From NCBI GenBank assembly GCA_009760855.2, contig WPIO01000013.1:3389001-3453000 (forward strand): DNA of 64,000 nucleotides. The letters run 5' to 3'. Below, piece after piece: positions 52,850 through 64,000 of the stretch (the stretch's first letter is position 1; every line of letters begins with the position of its first letter). The DNA is from Cristatella mucedo. Its lineage: Eukaryota; Bryozoa; Phylactolaemata; Cristatellidae. A program made the position numbers and the translations under genes. The notes beneath the pieces were generated by a model that was given only the letters and a program-made list of their open reading frames with translations, did no database searches and was not told the DNA's origin.

Positions 52850-54870
52850 GACCGAACAAGCTGACTCGGTGCACGAAACGCCAAGTTATAAAATGGCTCG
52901 AAAATCCTACTCGATTCTCCGGGCGACCGAAGGTTGTCGGCAACGAGAGCACGTCACAGCCATCGCCCCTTTGGCGAGTCTAGCTAACAAGGCGCCTGCC
53001 GCGGACGTTGCACGCGAGACGCCTCTGGCGGCGTAATCCACTAGAGCGCTTCGCGGAGGCGACCGAAGTGGTTCAAGCGCATCTTGAACGGGCGAGCGAA
53101 CGACGCGGCTCGGTGCGTCGCCGCGGGCCATTGCCGAAGCAGGCGCCGCGCGCACGCGCTCGGCGCCGGGCGCACACGCGCGCGCGCACAATCGTGTTGG
53201 CTACCCGCTCGCTGCCTATCGCGGCGGGCGCCGTGGCGCTCCGGCGGCGGCGGCGGCTTACATAGTCAACGGATGACTGGTTCACCATGCGGTACAGCCC
53301 TTCTGAGCTTCGAGAACGTACGAATAAGTTACCAGGCAGCCGCGGACCTGAAAAAGCGGAGAGTACCCTTACCGTCAAAATCAACACCGCGGCAAATATT
53401 TACCTAGGGGCGCAGGCAACAAGCCGTTTAGGAGCGGGCTTCCGTTACTCTGACCCCAGTCACAGTCGCCGCCGCCGCCGCCGCCGCCGCAGCAGCAGCA
53501 GCAGCAGCTCTGGCCGCTCGCGATTTGGCGAGACCGACGGAACGGCTCCTGCCGCCGCACGGTTCGCACGGCCGCGAACGCCGGCGTGCTCGCCTTAATC
53601 CAACTATGAGCGTAGCGCCCAGCGCAACTCCGACGACCGTATTCGGCGCGACGCGTCGGTCGGCGCGACTTGCGGCGCCGCGAGCTCCTCCGCTCCGTAG
53701 CCGCCGCCGCCAGCGCGCCCCGCCCCACGCGGTCCGACGCGTCAGAGCAGCGACGCAGGAGAGCTGCCCTCAGGGGTGCGCTGCATGCCAAGCCGTGCGC
53801 CCGCGGCGCGCTTCGACGGCGGCGGCGCTGCGTGAGAGCACGCTTTTTCGCCGGGGCGCGAGCATTCGCTCGCGTACTCGCAGGAAGAAGGAAGACGCTG
53901 CGGTCGCCGCAGCGACAGACGTGTCTGGCCGAGCGCAGTCGCAGGCTTAGCTCACCTACCGCATCTGTGGATAGCGCGTCGACCGGTCTTTATATCCGCA
54001 TGTGCACCGACATCGACCCGGGCCGCCTATGAGCTCGCTCGAGGCGAAGGCTCCCGCAAACAGTTAACAATCAGCTGACCTCCGCTCGGCCAGGGGCCGT
54101 TACTGGGGCGACGGGAGCGGAGGTGAAACTCACATCCGCCGTCCGTTCCTCGGGATGCGGGTGGCGTTGTGCTGATGCCTGCCGCTCTGCCCCTTCGACG
54201 CAACGCCGACGCGCAGAGGTCGCGCTGCGGCGACGTCTGCTTTAGTAGAGACGCCGGCGATCCGACGTCGGCGGCGCGCCCGCACGCGGCCCCTCGGTCT
54301 GCAGCGCGTCGCTCGTTTCTGTCGAGAGCGAGCAGTGAGGGGCGACAATCCTTCTCCGCCTTCCGCTACACGGCTGCCGCGGCCGCAGCTTAGTCTTTCC
54401 GTCGAGTTCCTAGATATTCTCGTGCCAAAAGTAGTCTCGTCGCCAAAGGGCCTCTTCAGGAACTGTGCGTTCTGACGGCGGACTGACCGGGCGGAAGCCA
54501 CCGACGCGCTACGGCCGCCGCCGCCGCCGCCGCCGACACCTAGCACGGCGAGACCCGCCGCCAGGCAGGCAGGGCTATCCGACTAGCCCGCGTGCAGTCG
54601 CCGCAGTGTCGCCAACGCGGACGGGACGCACAAGTCTGGCCGTAACTTGCCTCCCCGTATAAGTTTGTGGCCGCCTCCGCAGGGCAGAGAGCACGCGCGC
54701 GGACCGTGGAGAGGCTGTACTTTCTGCGGGCCGTCGCTGGACTGGTGAGCCGGCACGGTACCGATGGTGCACGAATTGTGCTGCGTCTTGACCGGTGGCT
54801 CGCCTACAGGCTTCTGCAGCGTTCTGAGCGACAATGAGTCCCGCTGCCGCGCTGAGCGCACTGATTCTAG
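52850..54870. promoter_or_regulatory. CpG-rich block, possible promoter region
   Basis: About 2 kb with very high GC and undepleted CpG, unlike the rest of the window. It includes (GCC)/(GCA) repeats at 53463-53510 and many CGCG runs. No reliable protein frame. A - strand GTGAGT donor at 54128-54133 follows an open stretch and could end a first exon. Promoter function is inference from composition. Confidence 0.5.
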
Positions 54871-54998
54871 TCGCTCACGCTCGCGACTCGTCGAGCTATC
54901 AAAATAAAGCCTATCCTAAGCTGAGCACGCCGAATTTGCTAATGCATCGCGATGTCCGACTAGCGACGCAGCTAATCCTTTTTAAGAATTAGCGGCAC

Positions 54999-55092
54999 TT
55001 GATACGATCACGATTCCTTTACAGCATTTATAAATAGCCTAGAAATAGGTTAAGTTCTCTGAGAGAGCTGCACAAACATATTATTATTATGA
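54999..55092 (+). mobile_element. LINE-A 3' end
   Basis: TTTACAGCATTTATAAATAG, then CCTAGAAATAGGTTAAGTTC, TCTGAGAGAGCTGCAC and an ATTATTATTATG tail. Confidence 0.8.
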
Positions 55093-56159
55093 TTGTCGCT
55101 ATTATTACTTCTGGTCGCGGGTTCCGAGTTAGCAGCGTATCTTTGAGCTGACCTGTATTGATCTTGCGAGTGTGCCAGCAAAATCCCTTCAATTATGGAC
55201 ATTTCTAAAAACGGTAAATTAACTTATATATATATATATATATATATATATCTTAAATCGAGCTAATCGCTAATTGTTCCCCTGTGGTGAATTCTCGTAG
55301 GCCTCTTAGGATTCTAGTGCGTCGTGTAGGCTCTACCCTTGGAAGCACATCGGCTTATCAAACTGGGCTTATCTAAATGGATTTATCCAACTGGGTTTAT
55401 CCAACTGGAGAGTTCGGAGAATTGATCGTGCGACGACATCAATTCTTGTAGCTGCCTGAAACTCCCCACTCAACATCGCTATGTATTCCCGCTCTTCTCT
55501 GAAAATGAAATGCTTACCTAGGCGCCTGGCCAGCACGCATGACTTGTAAGTAGCCGCTCGAAAGTGTCGGCTACAGCTCTAACTATTAGATATCTAACTA
55601 TCTAACTATTAGATATCTAACGTCGGCGTGAGCGTAATGAGCGCAGCGATCTTCGATCGTGTCGCTCGGTGGCAGGTATTTTATTAAGAAAGCTTTTTCA
55701 AAATTAAGGAATCGGACGAGTAAAATATTTTTAAGTAGTACCAGGGCCTGCTCTAATTTATCGAGAATAGCTGAATTAGAAATGTAGGGTTCAACATTTA
55801 AAAGGCTTTTTTGGTTTGTATACATTAGAAAAACTAAACCAAATTATCGAGCTATAGCTGTTTACCATAGATAATTCCAAAAATCTGAGTTGCGTCGGGC
55901 GGCGGTAAGTAAAAGTTGGCCACAGCAACTTTTATTTTTACATTGCTTCCCACAGCCCTTTGCTCGTCATAGTTTACTTTTCAGCAGGTTTCTCAAGAGT
56001 TGAGGACGTTCTATGTATCACTTACCCAGATGGACAAAATGTTGAAGAGCTCTTAGTCAGAAAAGCAGCAGTACAACACAGACTGGAAGGGTTGACACAA
56101 TTTATATGATAAACTGACTGTGGTTTGTGTTTCTATGTATGCATGATTCGATCGTAGAC
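55093..56159. other. no gene; small tandem repeats
   Basis: (TA)n at 55225-55251, a GGATTTATCCAACTGG-type triplet repeat at 55370-55410, and a duplicated AACTATTAGATATCTAAC at 55579-55621. Confidence 0.6.
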
Positions 56160-56480
56160 ACTGGGCTCGCCGGCACACTGCCAGTGCAGGCAGACTGGTA
56201 GTACCCTAAACCACCCCAGGGTCAAACAGCTGGTGGCTGTGGCCTAGGGACAGGCCGGTGGTCAGCTGTGGTCTGACGGCTGCGGTTTATCGACAGGCCG
56301 GCGGCTTTGTCCTCCCGCCAACTCACGGGATGAGTTGTGGTTGGGAGAGAGTGGGGCCGGAGGGAACGCCAACCTGGGAGAGCGAGTCGAGTGGGAGCAG
56401 GGGCCGAAGGGAGCCGTGCGCCCTTCGGCTCCGTGCGTTGGAATAAAACTGTTGGTGTTGGGCATCGGCTGGCTTTCTGC
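56160..56480 (+). mobile_element. possible LTR fragment
   Basis: A GC-rich stretch with a hairpin (GCCGAAGGG and CCCTTCGGC at about 56404-56430), then GGAATAAAACTGTTGGTGTT. This resembles the R/U5 part of an LTR with its poly(A) signal. A second LTR or target duplication was not found. Confidence 0.35.
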
Positions 56481-57146
56481 AGTGCAGACAAGAACAAATT
56501 ACAAGTTAAACTGACGAATTCGAAACGTTGTGGGTACAGATCGTACGCAAATTAAGGTGAGAGGAAACAAGACAAACTTAGAAATGCCAAATTTTGAAGA
56601 AAACACTTGGCGTATTTATGCTGAACTAGGACTAAGTGAAACCTAAGATTGGGATACATATTAAGCTTCATCAAAAAATAAACGAAATGGTGACCTGTGA
56701 GGTATGAAACTTCAAACTCAAAAGAACTGTCGAGGCAGAAAGGTCAGCCGTAGCGGCGACTGGCTAAGATTCGGCGAGGATTCTGGATAAAACCTCCCCT
56801 TGGAGCAATGTGGCACGCAGGTGAGAGGAGTTCATGACATCGACAGCAGCCTCTTGCCCCCCCCCCTCCCCGCTGAGCCTCCAACGTACTCCTTTCTCCC
56901 GCTCGCTGTGAGCGTCAATTCGCCTGCACGCTGGCAGCACGGTCGAAATGACGCGGCTGCGGCCGGAAGCAGCGCTTGGTCGAAATGCCTAGGCCGCGAG
57001 GCGCCTCGGACGAAACCCTTGGATAGCAGCCACCGCCGCCGCCGTATTCGAGAGAAGCGTTCGGGCAGATAATGTTAGTCGGGTTTTCACATCGTCCTAT
57101 GAAACTTAAAAGAGCTTTTACTGCTGCTATTTCTGACGTAAGCTCT
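56481..57146. other. no supported feature
   Basis: Nothing recognised. Confidence 0.4.
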
Positions 57147-57316
57147 GGTGAGCCGTAATGGCTCATTAGGTAAGGCGGTTGCTTTTCACGACCTCGGCTT
57201 CGAGGTCGTGGTTTCGAATACTGTGGTGGGCGATCCTTTATCGTCACTGCAAGCGGTGGTGATAGCCGTAAAGGCTCTTCTGTCGCTATACAAAAAGAGG
57301 CTGTTAAATCAGCTAG
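57147..57316 (+). mobile_element. SINE-A copy, complete
   Basis: GGTGAGCCGTAATGGCTCAT to GAGGCTGTTAAATCAGCTAG, with both boxes; the B box has a T for G change. Confidence 0.9.
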
Positions 57317-57805
57317 TAAGCTTACGCATTAAGTCTTTGGCGAATACTTACAAGATCGAATATGGCGTAGCTGCGAAAAGTCGCGAGCTGTCGATATTCG
57401 ATTAGAAAACTAAAGACCGCGCGCACGTGAGAGCGCAGCTGAGCGAAGGCTCGTCGGCCATGACTCTTGTCGACCGGGAGATCGTAGCTAAGACGGACTG
57501 TACCGGTTTCGAACCATTGCAGCATGCAATTGACCATGCCCAAAGACTGGCTTGGTAGGATGCACTCGTAATTGCTCAAATTGCGCCAGCACACGTGATC
57601 GCTAGGTAAGTAAGCATATTTACAAAACTTTAGGTCCTGGCGGTGCATACAAACCATGAGCTAAGCCTTATAAACCATAAATCCTAATGTACAAATATTT
57701 ATTGAGAATTAGTTGAGGGTAAATTTAAGACTTGTAGATTAACAACCTTTACTAAAGAAGTACGTAAGCACCAGTAAACTATTGAAGTTAACAAATAATA
57801 AGTAA

Positions 57806-58462
57806 TGTAATGTATTTCCGTCTGTAACTCCATGAAGACTAATGGATGTTACGCAGAAGAGTTTTCTATAGCGCACTCAGAGCCTTGGCGGCTTTCGGCG
57901 TTCATTCGGTAGCCAACAGAATTCATTACCCAAAGTAAAAGAAAAAATTAGAATTAGAAGCTGAGCCAGGAGGGCAGTTGAGGTAGCGATTAGCGTGGAA
58001 GTAGCAGCACAGAACGGCTTGACAGGTTCTGCCATAGTCGGCAGCCGGAGAGTAATTATTGTTGCGTAAGGATTGTGGAAGTGGGCTCCACAGTCTAGAA
58101 CCTGCAGAGCTAAATCTTCTATCGCCAACGATCTTTAAGCAAAGGAATGAGACAGCTGATTTATTGTCCATAGAGGACCTGCTGGCTCGAGGAGGCTGAG
58201 ACTGGTCGATCAACCGGAAGCCTGCGAAGGTCCTTCGACAATATATCCGCGTGGTCAAACCTTCGGGATTTGTTTCTTAGACGGGCAGCCATATTCATCA
58301 CCAGCTGCAGTGACCTAGAGGGCTTTTAGGAAGCCCAACTAAAATGAAATTGCAATAGTCAAGCCGAGACAGAACCAGGGAGATAGTTGCATTTTTGCAA
58401 GCCACGGCGGTAGACAGTCCCTAATCTTAAATAGGGGTCCGACGTGATGGCTAGCCGAAAAC
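57806..58462 (-). mobile_element. LINE-B copy, internally deleted
   Basis: The 3' end (GTATTTCCGTCTGTAACTCC on the + strand) is followed by a frame with LKIVGDRRFSSAGSRLW and then, without the expected spacer, LSRLDYCNFILVGLP. CR1/L2 type. Confidence 0.8.
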
Positions 58463-58474
58463 GGAACTGCTGCT

Positions 58475-59130
58475 CATAGGAAACCCAATCGGGTGGCTAG
58501 ACTAGAAGCCTTCGCTCTTCTAATAGGTGATGCTGCTGTGCGACCATCACCACGTGCTCGGAATTTAGGTGCTGTCTTCGACAGCTGCCTAAATTTTGAA
58601 AGCTTTGTTAAGAAGACTGCTTCCACAGCTAGCCATCACGTCCGATCCCTATCTAGGATTAGGAGCTGCTTTCCGCGGTGGCTTGCAAAGAAACTAGCTC
58701 CTTAGTTCTGTCTCGGCTTGATTATTGTAATTCCCATTTGGCTGGGCTAGCGAAAATGCCACGAGGCCACAACAGCCGGCGATGAATATGGCTGCATGGC
58801 TAGTTTAAAAATCCCAGAGGTGTGACCGTGTGTCCCCTTTGCTGAAAGAGCTTCGATAGCTGCCGGTTGATCGACGGATATAGAGTAAAGTTCTTACACT
58901 GGCCCACAAGCCCCGCCACGGCTTGGCTCCTCCGTACCTAGCTAGCGAGTTCGCCATGCAACACTCTTATGCACCCACATAGTCTCTGTGGCGTTGCGTT
59001 GCTTTGAGTTGTTGCAGACGAAGATACACTACACGGTCTTCATGAGACGGACGAGTAGCCTAACGATAGCATTATGTAAGTAGCTCGGACTTCGGCTTCA
59101 TCAAGCTTAGCAAATTAGTGCGCGACAATT
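58475..59130 (+). mobile_element. LINE-B-like copy, opposite strand
   Basis: Frames give SPRARNLGAVFDSCLNF, LRSLSRIR-like sequence and LDYCNSHLAGL. Part of it (about 58625-58700) is the inverted partner of 58392-58457. Confidence 0.8.
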
Positions 59131-59307
59131 AGTGCCCGACTGCCGTGCTTCCGCTTCCGCTCCTCCGAGCGGAACTCCACCTGGAGCTCCGATAGCCACT
59201 TCGCCTTCACCCCCATCCCGCCGCCCCCCCCACAGTCGCACTTCTCTGCTGCACGACGCCTTAGATGGCCGTCGATCGCACCAAGAGCTGACCCTGGGCT
59301 TGCTTGG

Positions 59308-59460
59308 TCTTAGGCCAGGGCTCGAGGTGCTCGCTCTTCACGACCACGAGGTCGTGGTTTCGAGCCCTGCAGTGAGACGATCCTTTATTGCCCGCTGCAA
59401 GCGGCGGCGATAGCCTTTAAGGCTTTTCTGCCGCCGTATAAATGAGGCTGTTAAATCACC
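59308..59460 (+). mobile_element. SINE-A copy, 5' diverged
   Basis: TCGTGGTTTCGAGCCCTGCA, GATCCTTTATTGCCCGCTGC and GAGGCTGTTAAATCACC in family order. Confidence 0.8.
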
Positions 59461-59694
59461 TGACTCACTGGCCGGCTGACCGTCGCTGAGACCTGGTCCG
59501 ACTCGTCGTTTGCATCCGTTCCAGCGAGAGAGATCGTTTCCACTGCATTTGAATGCGCAATAAGGTCGAGCGACGATAGAAAGCCGCATGATCAATATTT
59601 CATTATAAAAAGTGAATTCAATTTTATATTTTTACTGCGACACTGCATGCTGTAGCTACATATGCAAATTAGTAAACAACTCGTTTTCTACACG

Positions 59695-59850
59695 GTATGA
59701 CACCCATTAGCGCTAGTTGGCTACCGAATGCGTACCGAAAGCCGCTTAAGCTGTGAGTGCGCTATACAAAACTCTCCTGCGTAACACTCACATGGTCTTT
59801 ATGACTTTGTGGAGTTACAGACGGGGATACTTTACATTACACCGTCGTAG
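59695..59850 (+). mobile_element. LINE-B 3' end
   Basis: TGGCTACCGAATGCGTACCG to GGAGTTACAGACGGGGATAC is the reverse complement of the 33000-33115 terminus, with few differences. Confidence 0.88.
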
Positions 59851-60439
59851 TATTAGTGTAATTTTAGGCGCGAAGCGAAATTTACGTCCGTGACGTATTT
59901 ATGGGAACCGCTCACTCACGCACTCAATAACTCACATTCAAAACTGTGTAGGTTGATTCTAGAATGGGGGTCTGATCCTCTGAAATTCAGTTAGTTCATG
60001 CCTGAGAGAAGGCCAACTGACAATAGCAAGGAGTTCAAACCAAGGTCCATGCAACTGCGAAAGGTGGAACGCGGACAAAATGAGATTTAAAAGTACGAAG
60101 CAGTTCCAGATATGGGTCTCTTAATTTCTCGAAAGTTATCTGCTGGTTTTGTAGTCCCTCAAAATGACAAATGCAGATTTGCTAACAGCCCCGCGTTCTG
60201 TCACTGGAATCCCCAGACACGCCTCTGCTGCACCATCTTCCGCAAAGCCCGCCCTGGAGCCGTATCCTTTGAAGCTTTTGAGTCGAAACTCCTCTACGGA
60301 TGGGCCCTACCATTGCAAAGACTTTTTGAAGGGGATAATTCAATGAAGTGCTATCAAAAATGCACTATACACAATTCCAACTTATCAAAAGCTGCCCTAC
60401 CCTCCGCTTTTATGTGTGTGCGCGCGCGCGCGCGCTCGC

Positions 60440-60440
<1 letters not shown>
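59851..60440. other. no supported feature
   Basis: A frame at 60112-60558 runs into the TG array; no support for coding. Confidence 0.4.

Positions 60441-60494
<54 letters not shown>
60441..60494. repeat. (TG)n microsatellite
   Basis: Preceded by a short (CG)n run at 60420-60440. Confidence 0.97.
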
Positions 60495-60495
<1 letters not shown>

Positions 60496-61360
60496 CTAAT
60501 TCATTCGTTTCCGTCTGCTTGTCTAGCAGCACGGAAGGGAGGGGGATTAGGAGGATGAGCAGGAAGAGAGCTTGGTTTGTACGCTGAGAGAGAAAACGGA
60601 TGAAAAGGTCACGAGATGATGCTTAAAAAACGGTTCCAAGTGCTGGTGTATGCTAACTTTTGAAGTCCGCCAGACAGACAAACAGACAGATGCTTAAGAC
60701 TAACGGACGGACCGAGCAACTTACTACAAGCTACAATTATTCGCAGCTTCCATCGGGTTCAATCTCAAGCAGCACTGTTTGCTCTTGGACGAATTTGCGC
60801 AAGAAAAATAACCGCGTTTTTTTATCTTCACGAACGAGTCTGTCGTTCTGGAATTTATTGTAATTCGAGACGGAAAGGAAGCGGCGACGAGTTAGGCAGT
60901 TTTATTTTTTTAAGTAGTCGGGTCTTTTTTTCTGATTTTGTTTGAGTTATGCACCTGATGTCGCGTGCCAGACTTGGTTTTTTGGATGGGCTAGCATTCA
61001 GACTGCATTGTTATTCCTTAAATTTTCACGAAGCTTTCGCGGTCCACCTTCCGCCGTAATCACTTCCTTAGTGTTTTGAATACTTCAGTCTAGTGCCATT
61101 ATTCTGGAGATCCAAATGGAAATTCTAAAACCATTAACTATTTCAGAACTTCTAAAAAAAATATGCGATCAGTTTTTGCAGTTGGCTATTCGAGTGAGAT
61201 ATCATTTCTTTTCTGGCAGTAATTCAATTGCGGTCCTCGGTGCTTATTTTGTACGTCATTTTCGTGAAACATGGACGCAATTCCGACTTCTGCTATTTCC
61301 ACTCTTTCACAAATTCCTTGCTAATGCTCTTGCTTCATTCTCTCATACAAGTATCTCTCC
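60495..61360. other. no supported feature
   Basis: Nothing recognised. Confidence 0.4.
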
Positions 61361-61470
61361 AACAAGCAGCGCATCGACTTCAAGGTTCTGTCACTCACTT
61401 ATAGGTCCCATCATTCTCCGGGTCCATCCTACCTTTCAGAGCTACTTCCTTACCAGGCTAGGCATAATAC
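61361..61470 (+). mobile_element. LINE-A fragment
   Basis: AGCGCATCGACTTCAAGGTT and CAGAGCTACTTCCTTACCAG match the FKVLS...SELLPYQ part of LINE-A ORF2. It is cut off by an inverted copy. Confidence 0.8.
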
Positions 61471-61471
61471 T

Positions 61472-62640
61472 AATAATACATTTGATATAGCGTTCTTAGA
61501 GAGCTTAATCTCTTCCGGGGACTTAATATTTGCTGCAAAGGAAGCACGATCGAATGGTTAGTGGTAGCATGCAAAATAAAAAACAAGAATAGCATGGTTA
61601 GGGGGTGACATTCGCAGAGTCAGAATGCAATTATGGTTGGTGGCAACATTCACAATGTCAGCACCCATAAGCACATAACGGATGGATTAAACAGACCCAC
61701 TAAATGCTTTTATAGATAAATGTGTTTTAATTTCTTTTTAAATGTAGTCAAGTCAGGGGATATCATGACGCAAGTCGGGAGTGAATTCCAGGCTTTGGGG
61801 GCATACGAAATAAAGGCACGGTCTCCAAAGGATTTGAGGTTTGTACGAGATATAAGTAAACAGTTGGATTCCGAAAGGCGGTGTTATGATGCTTAGCCTG
61901 GTGTGAGAGTAGATTTGATTGGTACGCTGGAGCTAAAGAATGAAGGGACCTAAAAGTGAGTGACAAAACCTTGAAGTCGATGCGTTACTTGACTGGTAGC
62001 CAGTGCAGGTCGGCGAGAAGTGGTGTGATGTGGCAACTGCGATGCTCACGACAGACAAGTCTCGCTGCAGAGTTTTGCACAATCGGTAAGCACCTGATTG
62101 CACATACCGGTAGACCAGCAAGCAGTGAGTTACAGAATTCAAGATGGGATGTCACAAATGCAATGACCAACTTAGATGTGGTATCCCTGTCTAAACAAGC
62201 CCGTTTTTTAGCAATGTTATGCAGCTGAAAGTAGGCAGACTTGAATGGAGCTGGTGTGGTAGTCAAATGAAAGGTCACTTTGGAACATGACACCTAGATT
62301 TCGTGCAGATTCAACCGGGAATATGCTGGGAGAGTCGATTGTGAGCGTTAGCCATTTCAATTTCTGAATCACACTTGGTTTTCCCTTAGCTAGTACTTTG
62401 GTTTTATCATCATCCAATTTAAGAAAGTTTGCTGCCGTCCATGTGCGGATGTCGTCAATACATGCAGCTAGGGAGTTGAGAGAACTCGACGTGCTCGAGA
62501 GCTGCGAAGGGCCCAAGCAAAGGTGCAACTGATTGCCATCTGCATAGAAGTGAAAGCCTACATTGTACCTACCAATCAAATCGACAAGAAGGAGAGTATA
62601 AACCGTGAAAAGAACGGGATTTCAGTTCCTCGTTACCCTT
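61472..62640 (-). mobile_element. LINE-A copy, RT palm to 3' end
   Basis: The - strand has the tail at about 61475, then the C-terminal block, SHLEFCNSLLAGLPV, SARNLGVMFQSDLSF, AANFLKLDDDKTKVL and, at about 62550, HFYADGNQLHL, the reverse-transcriptase palm motif (YADD in active elements; here the second Asp is changed). Mostly open but frameshifted. Confidence 0.9.
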
Positions 62641-62654
62641 CACTCAAGTGTCAG

Positions 62655-62730
62655 CCATTCTCTACCTCAAGTGCCTAGAAAGAGATTGAGTTCTCTGAGG
62701 GAGCTTTATCAAGTGTATTATTATTATCAT
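62655..62730 (+). mobile_element. LINE-A 3' end
   Basis: AAGTGCCTAGAAAGAGATTG, GGGAGCTTTATCAAGTGTAT and an ATT tail. Confidence 0.85.
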
Positions 62731-63036
62731 TATCTCATCTAGAACTACTTGCCGAAGTTGCCACAGGTGCACGAACGCTTGAGTTACAATCTCATTTCGC
62801 AAGTTCTTTCTTACTAGCCATTCATGAATGTCAATCGCTGTCAAAAGTGCAGCATTTAAGCGCCGAGATGTGAGTCCTACATTCATAAATTTCGCCATTG
62901 CTAGTGGTAATTTAAATCTCTTCTGATTCAGCGTAAGTGCAATCTGTAGCGAGAGTAATTGCTATCAGCACGTTTGTATTTCGAACGTAATTAACAACGA
63001 TCCGTAGCCCATTTTACCAACCTGTCGATGCTAACG

Positions 63037-63790
63037 TAATAATAATAATAATAATGTACTTGATAAAGCGCCCTCAGAGAACTCAATCTTTTTCTCGGCA
63101 TTTTACATTTGCTGCAAAGGGAAACGCGATTAAATTGGTGAGTAACATCATGCTTGATAAACAACATTAATTACAAGGTTAGGGGTGACATGCACAGGGT
63201 CAGCATGCAAATGTGGTTAGTGGCAGTTTGCACAGTGTCAGCACGCATAAGCACATCAAGGACAAATCACAGGGACCCACTAAATGCTGTCCTAAATAGA
63301 TGTGTTTTTAAGTTCCTTTTAAATGTGGTCAAGTCAGGGGATGTTCTGACCAAAGTCGGAAGCGAGTTCCAGGCTTTGGGAGCATACGAACTAAATGCAC
63401 GGTCTCCAAAGGATTTGAGGTTTGTACGAGGTATTTGTAGACTGTTGGATTCCGAAAAGTGGGTGGTATGATGCTTGGCCTGATGGGGGAGTAGATCTGA
63501 GAGATAGGCTGGAGCCAAAGAATTAAGTGACCTAAAAGTGAGCGACAAAACCTTGAAGTCGATCCGTTGCTTGACTGGTAGTCAGTGCATGTCGGCGAGA
63601 AGTGGTGTGATGTGGCAACTGCGACGCTCTCGACAGACAAGCCTAGCTGCGGAGTTTTGCACCAGCTGTAGTCACCTGATTGCACATGCCGGTAGGCCAG
63701 CAAGCAGTGAGCTACAGAAGTCAAGACGGGATGTCACAAATGCATGGACCATCTTAGATGTGGTATCCTTATCTAACAAAGTCAACACTC
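63037..63790 (-). mobile_element. LINE-A copy, C-terminal part and 3' tail
   Basis: AATAATAATAATAATG tail at the left, then an open - strand frame (63267-63548) with TFRSLNSLAPAYLSDLLPHQ and LKSFGDRAFSSYAPKAWNSL. It is almost the same as 24240-24530, so the family was active in the not too distant past. Confidence 0.92.
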
Positions 63791-64000
63791 AGGAGAATTT
63801 GTGACGTCTGCTCGGTTACCACCGTACGCGTCAAAACTAGTGCTCCAATTAAATACTGCCCGGATTCTTTGTAGTTCCTGATATTTCCCCCGAAGCTCTT
63901 CCAGGCTTACTGAAGGTCAGAATAAGTTGTGGGAATGGGTGTTTCTTGAGGTCAATAATACGAAGCAGAACATGCCCCATATTCGGGAAAGATCGCTAAT

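Noticed and set aside
53381-53950. Overlapping Arg/Ala-rich open frames in the CpG-rich block
   Set aside because: Composition follows from GC content; no motif, and all six frames are similarly open.

Overview
This looks like a piece of an animal nuclear genome. Its genes are split by canonical GT-AG introns, coding density is low, dinucleotide microsatellites are long and numerous, and there are many copies of tRNA-derived SINEs, CR1/L2-like LINEs and Tc1/mariner relics. I cannot name the species. The repeat mix and the low-complexity protein tails would suit an invertebrate or early-branching chordate, but that is a guess.

Two genes can be read with good support. An SH2D4A/B-like adaptor gene runs on the + strand. 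Its visible exons lie at 3949-4114, 8579-8738, 9586-9761 and 9992-10215, with probable 3' exons at 10490-10526 and 10745-10917 and a poly(A) signal at 10993; the N-terminal exons are not visible. A CDKL2-like protein kinase gene runs on the - strand. Nine exons from 38779 down to 15875 join in phase and encode a complete kinase domain followed by a long Gln/Ala/Gly-rich tail; the 3' end is unresolved. The two genes converge tail to tail. Between them (11.5-13.1 kb) lie several short coding-like pieces on both strands that I cannot assign with confidence.

The CDKL2 introns, above all intron 5 (10.5 kb, 20475-30963), are packed with mobile DNA: several pieces of one LINE family (LINE-A) with endonuclease and reverse-transcriptase segments, two SINE families (SINE-A and SINE-B), Tc1 pieces in opposite orientations, a decayed pseudogene of a recurrent orphan family, and part of an unclassified repeat (repeat X). 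Family names A, B and X are labels for this window only.

From 39 to 64 kb no gene is secure. There is a possible divergent start at 39167, an unidentified long - strand frame at 40957-41646, ambiguous GC-rich coding-like sequence at 46.9-47.7 kb, a Ty3/gypsy pol relic at 52.5 kb, a strong CpG-rich block at 52.9-54.9 kb that could be a promoter, an LTR-like segment at 56.2-56.5 kb, and several LINE copies, two groups of which form inverted pairs.

The most interesting signals are the apparent sharing of a 3' tail between SINE-B and LINE-A, nested insertions that give a relative history, a TIR element with TA target site, a 42-bp perfect direct repeat, near-perfect hairpins close to coding exons, repeat X, and the unassigned exons between the two genes. 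I did not find a clearly new biological system.
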